Shown: positions 16,848 through 27,289 of the stretch, in pieces | Layout of the letters: every line of letters starts with the position of its first letter | Numbering within the stretch: the stretch's first letter is position 1 | Origin: CAVSWT01 sp963746735 | Lineage (GTDB): Bacteria; Bacteroidota; Ignavibacteria; Ignavibacteriales; Ignavibacteriaceae | Assembly (NCBI GenBank): GCA_963746735.1 | Contig: CAVVCO010000022.1 | Coordinates: 62,001-126,000 of the forward strand | Reading direction: 5' to 3' | Length of the DNA: 64,000 nt | Notes under the pieces: model-generated | Database searches by the model: none | Told to the model about the DNA's origin: nothing | What the model saw: the letters and a program-made list of their open reading frames with translations, nothing else | Program-made: the position numbers and the translations under genes

Positions 16848-18926
16848 ATGGGTAAATTAAATAATTTAATTCTGAATGACCGCTTAAATACTAAGAATAC
16901 TTTCTGGTATAAAAGCATAACATTCAGGGCTGCAATGTTAGCCTGGATATTAATTATCGCAACGCTTATAATATTTATTGTTGGAATACTTCCATACACA
17001 AAGAAAAATAATGGAAGAAAGAATGACTTCCGAAGCCAACGATATTGCCGGTTCAATAGGCCAGGTAACCGCAACGGCTATCATAAATAATGATTATGGA
17101 TTTACAGTCGAACATTGTCTTAAAATTATTAAAGAAAGCAATTCGATTCTATATATAATAATAAGCCGTAAAGATGGATTTTCTCTTATACATACAGCTG
17201 GGGAATGGAAATTAGATACTCTCAGAAATCAACTAGATTTACCACAAACAAAAGGGCCGGTTAGTCAATTTGTTCATAGTAAATCTAGTTAACCAAGAAG
17301 TTTTTCACTATTCCTATCCCTTTAATTACAGTGGAATTGAATGGGGAAGAATTAATGTTGGCTTATCGCTAACAAAATATAATCAAAGCATTTCCGAATT
17401 AACTTACCGTACAATAATTTTAGCAATTATAACTATAATATTTGGGCTTTTTGCATCAGTGCTTTACGCCAGCAGACTTACAAAACCGATTCTTCAGTTG
17501 AACAGTGTGTCACAAAAAATTGCTGATGGTGATTTAACCGTGCGCGCTAAAATTCAATCGAAAAATGAAATGGGAAATTTAGCAAATACATTTCAATCAA
17601 ATGACTGAATCTCTTAAGATTTCGCAGGAAGAACTTGAACAGAAAGTAGAAGAAAGAACAGCTGAACTAGAAAAAACAAATAAAGTATGCAGATAGAAAT
17701 ACAAGGAAAAATTGCCGCTGAGAAAACGTTAAAGCAGTATAACACAAGACTAGAAGTGTTTGATAAAATTTATAGAGGGATTATATCAGCTAAATCAATA
17801 GAGGAAATAATTGCCGAAACTTTAACACAATTTCCTATCTTTATTCACTTTTATAGATTCGGCGGCAGTAGCAATTAATGAAAAACAAACGATATCGGTA
17901 ATAGTTAATGGATGTTAGAATAGACTCATATCAAAAGGAAATAGATTTTTCAAATTGCAATTTCCTTTGGACTCATGAATTTGAAGTTCAAGAAGATAGC
18001 CCCATTAGAATACGCCTAAACTTGTTAATGATATCAGTTTGTTGGATTATAAAAATCCGATGGAAACTATACATTTTTAAATGAAGGATTAATAGCTTAT
18101 ATATCAGTTCCGCTTAAGATAGAAAAAAATAGAATTGGTATCTTCTCCAAATCATTCAAAAACTCCAAACGTGTTTAATGAAAATCATATAGAGACGCTT
18201 TTATATCTTTCTAACCAATTGGCAGTTGCCATTCACCAAGCTCAGCTTCAAAGTCAAATAAAAATTCATGCACAAAGCCTTCAAAATTCACTTTCTGAAA
18301 AAGAAGTATTGCTAAAAGAAATACATCACAGAGTAAAAAATAATCTCCAGGTTATTTCCAGCTTACTTTATTTAAATTCAAAGAAGATTAAAGACAAAGA
18401 AGCCTTTGAGATGTTTAAGGAAAGCCAGCACAGAGTAAAATCAATTGCGCTTAGTTCACGAAAGATTGTATCAATCAAAAGATCTTAGGGAAAATTGATT
18501 TCAAAGAATATGTGGTTAAGATTGACTACAGGATTTATTCCGGTCTTTTGCAGTAAACACATCTACTTATTAAACTTATAATAAATATTAATGATATCTT
18601 TATTAGTATTGATATTGCCGTGCCTTGCGGATTAATTATAAACGAATTGATATCAAACTCACTAAAATATGCTTTTCCCAGACCCGGAAAGCCACCCAGG
18701 AGAATGTGAAATCAAAATAGATTTTAATAAATATCCAAATGATGAACTTATTTTACAAATATCCGATAATGGAGTTGGGATGCCGGAAAATTTTGATATC
18801 AAAAAATCTCAATCTCTTGGATTGCAGCTAGTGGAAACTTTAATTAAGCAATTAGACGGTATAAAAGAAACAGAATTTACAAATGGAACAATGACAAGAA
18901 TTATATTCAAAGATGTCAAATCGTAA
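16848..18926 (+). pseudogene. frameshifted membrane sensor histidine kinase (HAMP-GAF-HisKA_2-HATPase)
   Basis: The parts of a complete kinase are collinear but spread over all three frames with at least six breaks. In order: a first membrane helix (about 16900-16990), a periplasmic region (16990-17400), a second helix and HAMP domain (17405-17600, KIADGDLTVRAKIQSKNEMG), a linker helix (LEQKVEERTAELEKTN), a GAF-like region (17700-18260) with further breaks, a HisKA_2/HWE box (LKEIHHRVKNNLQVISSLLY near 18320), and an ATP-binding domain with INELISNSLKYAF near 18640 and ISDNGVGMP near 18765. The number of breaks suggests real decay rather than one sequencing error. Such kinases normally pair with receivers of the type encoded next. 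Confidence 0.8.
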
Positions 18927-18941
18927 AGGGAATATTTAAAG

Positions 18942-21164
18942 ATGGATAAAGCTAATATATTAATTGTTGAAGATAATAACATTGTAATGCTTGAATTACA
19001 AGACAGACTATTTGAGATGGGTTACAATGTTGTTGGTACAGCTTCTTCAGCTTTAGAGGCCATAGAGAAGGCTGGACAGCATTACCCGGATCTGACCATG
19101 ATGGATATTCGATTAAAAGGAGAAATGGATGGAATAGATGCCGCAGCAAGAATTAAAAAAGATTTCAATATCCCTGTGGTTTACCTTACAGCTCATACTG
19201 ACAATGATACTTTACAAAGAGCAAAAATAACCGAGCCATATGGCTATATTATTAAGCCGTTTGAGGAAAGAGAATTACATAGTACAATAGAAATGGCACT
19301 TTATAAGCATTCCATCGAAAAAAAATTAAGGGAAAACGAGCATTGGCTTTCGTCTACATTAAAAAGCATTGGAGATGCATTAATTGCCACTGACCCGCAC
19401 GGTATTATAAAACTGATTAACCCTATTGCCTTAGAAATTACAGGATGGAAATATGAAGAAGCGTTTGGAAAAAATATAAATGAAATATTCATTATAAAGG
19501 ATGACAAAACTTCTCAGCTTATTGAAAGTCCGGTTTCACTATCATTAAAAAATAATTCAATATTTGGAGCCTCAAACAAAATATTAATTTCAAAAGATGG
19601 GCATGAAGTTCCAATTGATTTCAGCTCTGCTCCAATTAATTATAATGCTACTGCTCCTGCAGGCGCGGTTTTGGTCTTTCGTGATATTAGTGAGAGAATT
19701 AAATCAAAAAGAATTATAGAAAAGCAAAGAATATTTTTAAGAAATATTATTGATACTGATCCTAATTATATCAGTGTTAAAAATGCTGAAGGAAAATTTG
19801 AACTAGCAAACAAAGCAATTGCTGAAGCCTTAGGTACAGCTACCGAAACATTACAGGGCAAATATGATTCTGAGTTCTTTAGCGATGATGAAATAATGAA
19901 TCAACGTAAAATTGATCTTGAAGTGATAAATTCATTTGAGGAAAAATTTATTCCCGAAGAAAAACTGATAGATTCTACTGGTAAAGTTCACCTTCTCCAA
20001 ACTTTTAAAAGAGCAATTGATAGCCAGGAAGGAAATCAAAAATTAGTACTTTCAGTTGCTTCGGATATTACACTTCAAAAACAAACTGAAATAGCTCTGC
20101 GTCAAAGTGAAGAAAGAATCAAAACTCTGCTTAAAGCTATTCCTGAAATTGTTTTAAGGTTTAATAGAAGTGGAGTTCTATTGGATTACCATACACAAGA
20201 CACGGAAAATTTTATTTCCACTACAGATAAAATAATAGGGAATAAGATTAATAATCTATTTGAAAATGAATTAGCAGAGAAAATTCTTTACTATTCAGAA
20301 AAAGCTTTCGATTCAGATAAAATGCAAATATTTGAATACGAATTTATTAAGGGAAATGATATTAGTTACAAGGAAGTTAGAGTCATTAATAACGAACAAA
20401 ATGAATTTATAATTATTGTTAGAGATATAACTAAAATAAAAATATCGCAAGAAGAATTAAAAGCATTAAACGTAAGTAAAGATAAATTTTTCTCAATTAT
20501 TGCACATGATTTAAGAGGCCCCTTCACTACCCTATTAGGCCTTAGTGAATATCTAGCAACTGAAATAGCTGCTATTCCTAAAGATGAATTAGTGGTAATT
20601 TCAAAAAATATGTTTAAAGCTGCAAAATCAACTTTTAATTTATTAGAAAATCTACTTCAATGGTCAAGGGTAAAGACCGGCAGATTTAATTATAATCCTG
20701 AAGAAATTAAAATCGAAAATATAATTCATAAAATGGTGGATCTTTACACTGCTAACGCTTCAAATAAAAATATAAATATCCGCACTGAATTACCCAAAGA
20801 TTTAATAGTTTATGCCGATATTAACATGATGGAAACAATTTTGAGAAATTTAATTTCAAATGCTATAAAATTCACAAACATTGACGGAATAATAAATATC
20901 AGTACTTTTGTTGAATCTGAATTTGCAGTAATAAAAGTTCAGGACAATGGTATTGGAATACCAGATTCAGTTAAAAGTAAACTATTTAAAATTGATCAAA
21001 ATATTTCAACACAAGGGACACAAAACGAAGAAGGTTCTGGATTAGGTTTATTACTTTGTAAAGAATTTATTGAAATTAATAAGGGAAAATTAATAGTTGA
21101 ATCAGAAGTTGGAAAAGGTTCTATATTTACTTTCTTTTTGCCATTATTTTCAAATAAAAAATAA
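18942..21164 (+). CDS. hybrid regulator: receiver - PAS x3 - histidine kinase
   Basis: A 740-residue cytoplasmic protein. Residues 1-120 are a receiver domain (ILIVEDN, phospho-acceptor D55 in MMDIRLKG, EPYGYIIKPFEERELH). Three PAS-like domains follow (about 130-255, 265-380 and 390-500). A HisKA domain holds H522 (IIAHDLRGPFTTLLG), and the HATPase has NLISNAIKFTN, VQDNGIGIPDS and GSGLGLLLCKEF. There are no membrane helices, so input comes through the receiver, probably from the decayed upstream kinase or another HisKA_2 kinase. It starts 15 bases after that pseudogene. Confidence 0.88.
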   Translation: MDKANILIVEDNNIVMLELQDRLFEMGYNVVGTASSALEAIEKAGQHYPDLTMMDIRLKGEMDGIDAAARIKKDFNIPVVYLTAHTDNDTLQRAKITEPYGYIIKPFEERELHSTIEMALYKHSIEKKLRENEHWLSSTLKSIGDALIATDPHGIIKLINPIALEITGWKYEEAFGKNINEIFIIKDDKTSQLIESPVSLSLKNNSIFGASNKILISKDGHEVPIDFSSAPINYNATAPAGAVLVFRDISERIKSKRIIEKQRIFLRNIIDTDPNYISVKNAEGKFELANKAIAEALGTATETLQGKYDSEFFSDDEIMNQRKIDLEVINSFEEKFIPEEKLIDSTGKVHLLQTFKRAIDSQEGNQKLVLSVASDITLQKQTEIALRQSEERIKTLLKAIPEIVLRFNRSGVLLDYHTQDTENFISTTDKIIGNKINNLFENELAEKILYYSEKAFDSDKMQIFEYEFIKGNDISYKEVRVINNEQNEFIIIVRDITKIKISQEELKALNVSKDKFFSIIAHDLRGPFTTLLGLSEYLATEIAAIPKDELVVISKNMFKAAKSTFNLLENLLQWSRVKTGRFNYNPEEIKIENIIHKMVDLYTANASNKNINIRTELPKDLIVYADINMMETILRNLISNAIKFTNIDGIINISTFVESEFAVIKVQDNGIGIPDSVKSKLFKIDQNISTQGTQNEEGSGLGLLLCKEFIEINKGKLIVESEVGKGSIFTFFLPLFSNKK

Positions 21165-21172
21165 ATCATTTT

Positions 21173-24100
21173 ATGATAAAAATATTAATCGTCGAAGATG
21201 AACATATAGTAGCAATGGAATTGCAAAGCAGACTAAGCGATTTAGGCTATTTAGTGTTAGATACAGTTGATACCGGCAACGATGCGATTCAAAGAGCAAT
21301 TGAATTGGTGCCGGATTTGATTTTAATGGACATAAATATTAAAGGTGATATTGACGGTGTTGAAGCTGCAGAAAAAATAAAGAAAATACAAGATATTCCA
21401 ATAATATTTTTAACGGCTTTTACCGATAACAAGACTTTAGAGCGAGCAAAATTAGTTGAACCCTACGGTTACATCGTTAAACCATTTGAAGAAAGAGAAT
21501 TACATACCACCATTGAAATTGCTGCTTATAAATACAAAATGGAAATCAAACTTAGAGAAAATGAAAAAAAACTATCTATAATTTTATCAAGTATAGAAGA
21601 TGCAGTTTTTGCTACAGATAAATCAGGCAAAATTAATTTTGTAAATCAATCTTTCGAAAATTTAACTGGCTTTTCGAATAACGAAACCATAGGTAAAAAT
21701 ATTTTTGATGTTTTCCATGTTGATGATGATAAAACTTTAAATATTATTAAACATGGAGTAGACTTATTATTAGCCAATGATTCATTTACCGATTTTCCGC
21801 CGCAAATTAATATTAAAACAAAATCAAATGAAGCTAAAATTGTAGAATTTAAGATCTCGGTTCTTTTAAATGAAAATAAATTAATAAGCGGTATTTTATT
21901 AATATTTCACGATATAACAGAAAAATATCAATCTGCTATTGAAGTAGTAGAATCTGAAATGAAATATAGGAAAGTAATAGAAAATGTATCTGATATAATT
22001 TTTACAATGGACGTAAACGGTCAATTTTTATTTGTTAATTCAGCAGGCTTAAAAATTTCTGAATATAGCCTGGAAGAATTAAAGGAAATAGCTTTTGCAA
22101 AATTAATATTACCTTCACACCGTAAAATCTGTGTGCAAATATTAATTCGTCAATATCTAACTAAGCAAAAGAATACTTATATGGAGTATCCTTTTATAAC
22201 AAAAAAAGGTAAAATAAAATGGTTTGCACAGAATAACACCTTAATATTTGAGAATGATAAAATAATTGGATATGACGTTATTGCAAGAGATATAACCGAA
22301 AAGAAACTCGCAGAAAAAGAGCTTAACGAACGTAACAAATTTATTGAGACAGTTTTGGGAAATATTCCCATTGGTTTGAGTGTACATGAAATCGGCAGCG
22401 GCAAAATAATTTATACAAACGATTGGTTTAAAGAAATAATTGGCTTTACTAATAAAAATATCAATACAACTAAAGAATTGTTTAATCTTATTATTCCAAA
22501 TCAAAATGAAAGAAACAAAATAATATTTAAAATTTTACGCAAATTATCAGCCTCAAAGTCATTCAGCACAAAATGTGATGATGTGATTATACATACTCCA
22601 GACAATGCGGTAAAAAATATTTCTTTATCATTCGTTTCACTTTTAGAGCAAAATATAATTATAGCAACTACTCGCGATATAACTACTCAAAAATCTGCCG
22701 AAGAGAAAATACTAAGGTTGTCTTATGCAGTTGATCAAAGCCCTGCTGCTGTATTGATAACAAACCCTATGGGGCAAATTGTGTATTCAAATCCAAAATT
22801 TTTAGAAATGTCAGGCTATAGATTTGAAGAATTAGCTGATAGACGGCCCTGTTCATTTCATTCTTCGACCAGCCAACCGGATGACAATCATGATATAACA
22901 AAAGCGGTAAAATATGGAAAGGAATTGAAAGGCGAATATTTAAGTTACAAGAAAAATGGCCAATCTTATTGGGAATTTGTGACTGTTTCACCAATTCGCA
23001 ATACACAAGATGAAATTATAAACTTCCTAATAATCAAACAGGATATTAGCGATCAAAAAAATCATGAAATTGAAATTATTCAAGCAAAAGAAATAGCAGA
23101 AGAATCTAGCCGTTTAAAATCGGTTTTCTTACAAAACATGAGTCATGAGCTTAGAACTCCCATGGTGGGTATTTTAGGATTTGCACAAATTCTTAAAGAC
23201 GAATTATCGGATGCTGAGAATAAAGAATTAGCCGAACTACTTATTACATCAGGAAAACGACTGTTAAATACATTAGAATCAATTTTAGAATACTCTCAAT
23301 TGGAATCAACCCGCTCTTATTTACAAATATCTGAATATAATATATCAGACTGTAAAGACTTCCTAAGTAATAAATTTAAAAGCCAAGCTGCGGCGAAGAA
23401 ACTTAGTTTTGAAATATCACAGAACGAGGAAAATATAATTGTATTAGCCGATAAAAAACTTTTACATCATGCGTTGAGTAATATAACCGATAATGCTATA
23501 AAATTTACTTACAAAGGTGGAGTAAAAATAAAAATAGATCGTATGTATTATGATAGTAAAGAATGGGGAATTATATCTATCTCTGACTCAGGTATAGGCA
23601 TTTCCAAAGAACAACAAAAATTAATTTTTAAAGAGTTTAGACAGGTAAGTGAAGGGACTTCTAGAAAATTTGAAGGAAATGGATTAGGACTAGCAATTGC
23701 TCAGAAAATTATTCAGCGTATGAATGGAGAAATTATTGTAGAAAGTTCACCTGCTAATGGTTCTAATTTTAGTGTTCTTATTCCTTTAGCTGCAGTTAAT
23801 AATAATGGTAATGGGAAATTACAAACTGTTAATCAAGTTGAAATAAAAAAGGAGAAGAAATTCATGAATGAAAATGCTTTGCCTGAAGTTTTGTTAGTTG
23901 AAGATAATGAAACTAATAAAGAAGTTATTATGCTTTATTTGAAAAAAGTTTGTAAAATAGATTATGCCCCTGATGGTAAAACAGCATTGCTTATAGCATC
24001 TCAAAAAAAATACGCTTTAATTTTAATGGATATAAATTTAGGCAATGGGTTAAATGGTGTTGAAGTAACAAAAGAAATCAGAAAGATGGAAGGTTATAAA

Positions 24101-24274
24101 GATATACCTATTGTTGCCTTAACAGGATATGCTATGTTTGGAGATAAAGAAAAGCTGCTGGAAGAAGGATGCAGTCATTATATGTCGAAACCTTTTATGA
24201 AAAAAGAGATAGTCGAACTAGTCGATGAATTACTGCAATCAAAAAAAGATTATAATAATATTATTCTTAATTAA
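21173..24274 (+). CDS. hybrid regulator: receiver - PAS x4 - histidine kinase - receiver
   Basis: A 1033-residue cytoplasmic protein. An N-terminal receiver (D53 in LILMDINIKG, EPYGYIVKPFEERELH) closely resembles that of the preceding protein, so the two probably arose by duplication. Four PAS domains follow (about 130-620). HisKA holds H658 (QNMSHELRTPMVGILGF); the HATPase has ISDSGIGIS and GNGLGLAIAQKI. A second receiver at about 900-1025 has D953 (ALILMDINLGNG). It starts 8 bases after the preceding gene. Two receivers flanking a kinase core imply a phosphorelay; the output partner is not in the immediate neighbourhood. Confidence 0.88.
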   Translation: MIKILIVEDEHIVAMELQSRLSDLGYLVLDTVDTGNDAIQRAIELVPDLILMDINIKGDIDGVEAAEKIKKIQDIPIIFLTAFTDNKTLERAKLVEPYGYIVKPFEERELHTTIEIAAYKYKMEIKLRENEKKLSIILSSIEDAVFATDKSGKINFVNQSFENLTGFSNNETIGKNIFDVFHVDDDKTLNIIKHGVDLLLANDSFTDFPPQINIKTKSNEAKIVEFKISVLLNENKLISGILLIFHDITEKYQSAIEVVESEMKYRKVIENVSDIIFTMDVNGQFLFVNSAGLKISEYSLEELKEIAFAKLILPSHRKICVQILIRQYLTKQKNTYMEYPFITKKGKIKWFAQNNTLIFENDKIIGYDVIARDITEKKLAEKELNERNKFIETVLGNIPIGLSVHEIGSGKIIYTNDWFKEIIGFTNKNINTTKELFNLIIPNQNERNKIIFKILRKLSASKSFSTKCDDVIIHTPDNAVKNISLSFVSLLEQNIIIATTRDITTQKSAEEKILRLSYAVDQSPAAVLITNPMGQIVYSNPKFLEMSGYRFEELADRRPCSFHSSTSQPDDNHDITKAVKYGKELKGEYLSYKKNGQSYWEFVTVSPIRNTQDEIINFLIIKQDISDQKNHEIEIIQAKEIAEESSRLKSVFLQNMSHELRTPMVGILGFAQILKDELSDAENKELAELLITSGKRLLNTLESILEYSQLESTRSYLQISEYNISDCKDFLSNKFKSQAAAKKLSFEISQNEENIIVLADKKLLHHALSNITDNAIKFTYKGGVKIKIDRMYYDSKEWGIISISDSGIGISKEQQKLIFKEFRQVSEGTSRKFEGNGLGLAIAQKIIQRMNGEIIVESSPANGSNFSVLIPLAAVNNNGNGKLQTVNQVEIKKEKKFMNENALPEVLLVEDNETNKEVIMLYLKKVCKIDYAPDGKTALLIASQKKYALILMDINLGNGLNGVEVTKEIRKMEGYKDIPIVALTGYAMFGDKEKLLEEGCSHYMSKPFMKKEIVELVDELLQSKKDYNNIILN

Positions 24275-24310
24275 GATTAATATTTATTAGAATCCATTCC
24301 TTTAATATTT

Positions 24311-24520
24311 TTAAAAATAAAAATCTTTCACTTCGACTTCGTGCGCTTCCGGATCAAATTTCAACAGGAATTTAATAAATTCTGTTGCATAAACTTTTTC
24401 TTTCTGCTGCTTATATTCATCAACAATCTCTTCCAATTTATGATGATCAAGATTACTGTTTACATAGTGTTTTTCTTCGTGATCATCAAATAATCTATAT
24501 ATAACAGAACATTTATTCAT
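24311..24520 (-). CDS. small conserved-looking soluble protein
   Basis: A 69-residue acidic, His-rich protein (MNKCSVIYRLFDDHEEKHYV...) ending VEVKDFYF. A good AGGAGA lies 7 bases before the ATG, better than most sites here, which supports expression. It follows the acyl-CoA dehydrogenase gene by 14 bases on the same strand and is probably the last gene of the EtfBA-dehydrogenase operon. I recognise no family. Confidence 0.6.
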   Translation of the reverse strand: MNKCSVIYRLFDDHEEKHYVNSNLDHHKLEEIVDEYKQQKEKVYATEFIKFLLKFDPEAHEVEVKDFYF

Positions 24521-24534
24521 CTTTTTCTCTCCTT

Positions 24535-26259
24535 TTAATTAATTAAAATTGAATCTGCATGAAGTATGTCAGAGTATAACTCTGATTTTATAGCTTCCGC
24601 ATTTTTCTTTGCTTTTGATAACGAATCAATTATAAATCGCTTTGCAGTAAATATTCTGCGCTGATCTTCATTTGCTTCATTTAATAAAAGATACCCAATA
24701 TAAAGATAAGAATACATCTCAACCAAATCTTTTGAGGCGACTTCCTGAAATGCATTGTCTTTTTTATCTTTTACATATTTTAAGCTGTCTAAAAATAATT
24801 CTCTAATTTCCTTTAGGTTATCGAGCAATCGCACTAAACTTCCTTTATATTCCTTCTTTTCACACTCACTAAAATATTCAGCAAGAATATCATTTATTAC
24901 TCCGCCTGATGCGGCAACTATCTGCATCTGCGAAGTGCCTTCATAAATATTTGTTATTCTTGCATCACGTACTAAACGCTCAACCATAAATTCTTTCATA
25001 TAACCGGTACCGCCGTGAATTTGCAAAGCATCATAAGTTATTTTATTTGCTGCTTCACTTAAAAGATATTTTGTAATCGGTGTTAAAAGTGCAACAACTT
25101 TGTTCGCTTCTTTTAATTGCTCATTGGCTTCCACAAATGATCTTTTTTCAGATTTCAATTCTTCAACAAGATCATCAAACTTTTCTTTTTTATCCAGCCA
25201 AAGTGAAGTTGCATAAAATAAAGATCTGTATGCTTCAATTGTAACCCGCATATCAATCAGCATATTTGCAATTACAGGAAGGTTATAAATAGGTTTACCG
25301 AATTGTTCTCTCGCTTTTGCATACTTCAATGCTTCTTCGTAAGCTTGTTGAGCAATGCCAAGAGATTGAGCACCAATTCCAACTCTTGCACGGTTCATCA
25401 AAAAAATAACATATTTTAACAAGCCAAACCTTCTTGTGCCGATTAACTGAGCAGGTGTATCATTAAATTGAAGCTCACATGTTGGTGAACCATGAATGCC
25501 TAATTTATGCTCAATTCTTCTAACTTTAACAGTGTCGTCTCCATAGCAAACAAACATACTTAAACCGCGAGCGTCTTTAGTCCCTGGTTCGGTTCTTGCC
25601 AAAACCAAAAGAACTTCACCATTACCGTTCGTTATAAATCTTTTCACTCCACGCAAAAACCAATTCCCTTTTTCATCCTGAGAAGCATTTAGTTTAACAG
25701 CCTGAAGATCGGACCCAGCATCAGGTTCCGTTAAAGCCATTGCGCCGGTATATTCTCCAGTAGAAAATTTGGGAAGAAATTCTTCCTTTTGAATTTCATT
25801 TGCAAATTGTGCAATCGTTTTTGCGATATCCTGAAGGCCAAAAATATTCATCAATGAAGCTTCGGCTCTTGATATTAATTCAACAGCCATCATATAGATT
25901 GATGTAGGAAAATTTAATCCACCATATTCTCTCGGCAAAATCATCCCCATCATTTCTGCTTTTGAAAGCATATCTAAAGCTTCTTTTGTTCCTTTTGCGT
26001 ATTCTACTTTTCCATCTTTAAATATTGCACCTTCTTCATCAATTTGTGCAGCTCTTGGAGCAATAAAGTTACCGGCAATATCCCCAACAACTTCTAAAAC
26101 TTTTCTATAATTTTCTTTTGCGTCTTCGTAATTAACAGGAGCATGAGGAAACTTTTCAGCTTGCTTATAATTATCTTCAGTCAGCTCAACAACTTTTTTA
26201 AGATCAATTTTTTCGAATTGATAAACTAAGTCTGAATTATCTAAAAAATAATTTGGCAT
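24535..26259 (-). CDS. acyl-CoA dehydrogenase
   Basis: A 574-residue FAD enzyme that makes the alpha-beta double bond in acyl-CoA and hands electrons to ETF. Visible: MALTEPDAGSDLQAVKL (flavin-binding strand), RGVKRFITNG, ARVGIGAQSLGIAQQAYEEA, ALQIHGGTGYMKEFMVERLV and NIYEGTSQMQ, whose E440 is the likely catalytic base. The C-terminal extension of about 120 residues beyond the usual 380-400-residue core is typical of the longer subfamily. It starts 4 bases after etfA, so dehydrogenase and electron acceptor are co-expressed. The chain-length specificity cannot be read. Confidence 0.93.
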   Translation of the reverse strand: MPNYFLDNSDLVYQFEKIDLKKVVELTEDNYKQAEKFPHAPVNYEDAKENYRKVLEVVGDIAGNFIAPRAAQIDEEGAIFKDGKVEYAKGTKEALDMLSKAEMMGMILPREYGGLNFPTSIYMMAVELISRAEASLMNIFGLQDIAKTIAQFANEIQKEEFLPKFSTGEYTGAMALTEPDAGSDLQAVKLNASQDEKGNWFLRGVKRFITNGNGEVLLVLARTEPGTKDARGLSMFVCYGDDTVKVRRIEHKLGIHGSPTCELQFNDTPAQLIGTRRFGLLKYVIFLMNRARVGIGAQSLGIAQQAYEEALKYAKAREQFGKPIYNLPVIANMLIDMRVTIEAYRSLFYATSLWLDKKEKFDDLVEELKSEKRSFVEANEQLKEANKVVALLTPITKYLLSEAANKITYDALQIHGGTGYMKEFMVERLVRDARITNIYEGTSQMQIVAASGGVINDILAEYFSECEKKEYKGSLVRLLDNLKEIRELFLDSLKYVKDKKDNAFQEVASKDLVEMYSYLYIGYLLLNEANEDQRRIFTAKRFIIDSLSKAKKNAEAIKSELYSDILHADSILIN

Positions 26260-26263
26260 ATCA

Positions 26264-27283
26264 TTATCTCAGCTTGTGTTTAAATACGTTAATAAACATG
26301 GGAATTATTTGAGCTGCATCGCCTACAATTCCATAATGAGCAACGCCGAATATCGGGGCTTCAGGATCAGTATTTATTGCTATAATTTTATTTGACTCCT
26401 GCATACCGGCTCTATGCTGTATTGCACCGGAAATACCGCAAGCAATATATAGCTTGGGCCTTACTGTAACTCCGGTTTGCCCTACCTGTCTTTCAGGAGC
26501 AACAAAACCAGCGTCGACAGCTGCCCTCGAACCGGCAACTTCTCCACCAATTGCTGCTGCAAGATCATTGATAAGTTGAAAGTTGTCCACAGTTCCCATT
26601 CCATATCCACCAGCAACGATAATAGGCGCTGCCTTAAGATTAACTTTATTCTCCTGTCGATGCTGTTCTATTATTTTTATAATTTCATCAAAGTCATTTT
26701 TGATATAAGGAACTTCTGTTATCTTCCCTTTCACATTTTTCTCAATTGGCTCCATTCGCATAACACCTTCACGCACAGTTGCCATTTGAACTTCGGTATC
26801 GGGAGTAATAATTGTGGCAATTATATTCCCGCCGAAAGCTGGTCTAATTTGAAGTAGTAATTCAGGAAATTCTTTTTTGAGATAAGTAACATTTGAAATT
26901 TCTAGATTAGTGCAATCTGCAGTTAAACCGCTTTTAGTATGTGATGCAACTCTTGGAGCTAAATCTCTACCAATTATAGAAGCACCAAACAAAACAATTC
27001 TCGGCTTATGAGTTTCGATTAGTTCTATTAAAATCCGGCTATATGGCATTGTTAAATAGTGTTCAAGTGAAGGATCATCAATAACATAAGCTTCACTCGC
27101 CCCAAATTTAAATGTCTCTTCAGCAATTGATTTTACATCGCTGCCAATTACTACCGATTTTAATTTTCCGCTTAAGCTTGCAGCTAATTTTCTTCCTTTG
27201 GATAAAAGCTCAAAACTTACATCGGCTGCCTTGCCGTTTCTTTGTTCAACAAATACCCAAACATCTTTATTGTTAGTCCCCAT
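26264..27283 (-). CDS. etfA: electron transfer flavoprotein alpha subunit
   Basis: About 339 residues from the ATG at 27283, preceded by AGGAT at a suitable distance; an upstream in-frame TTG adds two residues. The N-terminal domain is followed by the FAD domain with GGYGMGTVDNFQLINDLA, GSRAAVDAGF, RQVGQTGVTVRPKLYIACGI and SGAIQHRAGM, all EtfA hallmarks of FAD binding. EtfAB shuttles electrons from acyl-CoA dehydrogenases to the quinone pool via ETF:quinone oxidoreductase, which is not in the window. Confidence 0.95.
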   Translation of the reverse strand: MGTNNKDVWVFVEQRNGKAADVSFELLSKGRKLAASLSGKLKSVVIGSDVKSIAEETFKFGASEAYVIDDPSLEHYLTMPYSRILIELIETHKPRIVLFGASIIGRDLAPRVASHTKSGLTADCTNLEISNVTYLKKEFPELLLQIRPAFGGNIIATIITPDTEVQMATVREGVMRMEPIEKNVKGKITEVPYIKNDFDEIIKIIEQHRQENKVNLKAAPIIVAGGYGMGTVDNFQLINDLAAAIGGEVAGSRAAVDAGFVAPERQVGQTGVTVRPKLYIACGISGAIQHRAGMQESNKIIAINTDPEAPIFGVAHYGIVGDAAQIIPMFINVFKHKLR

Positions 27284-27289
27284 GTTCAA

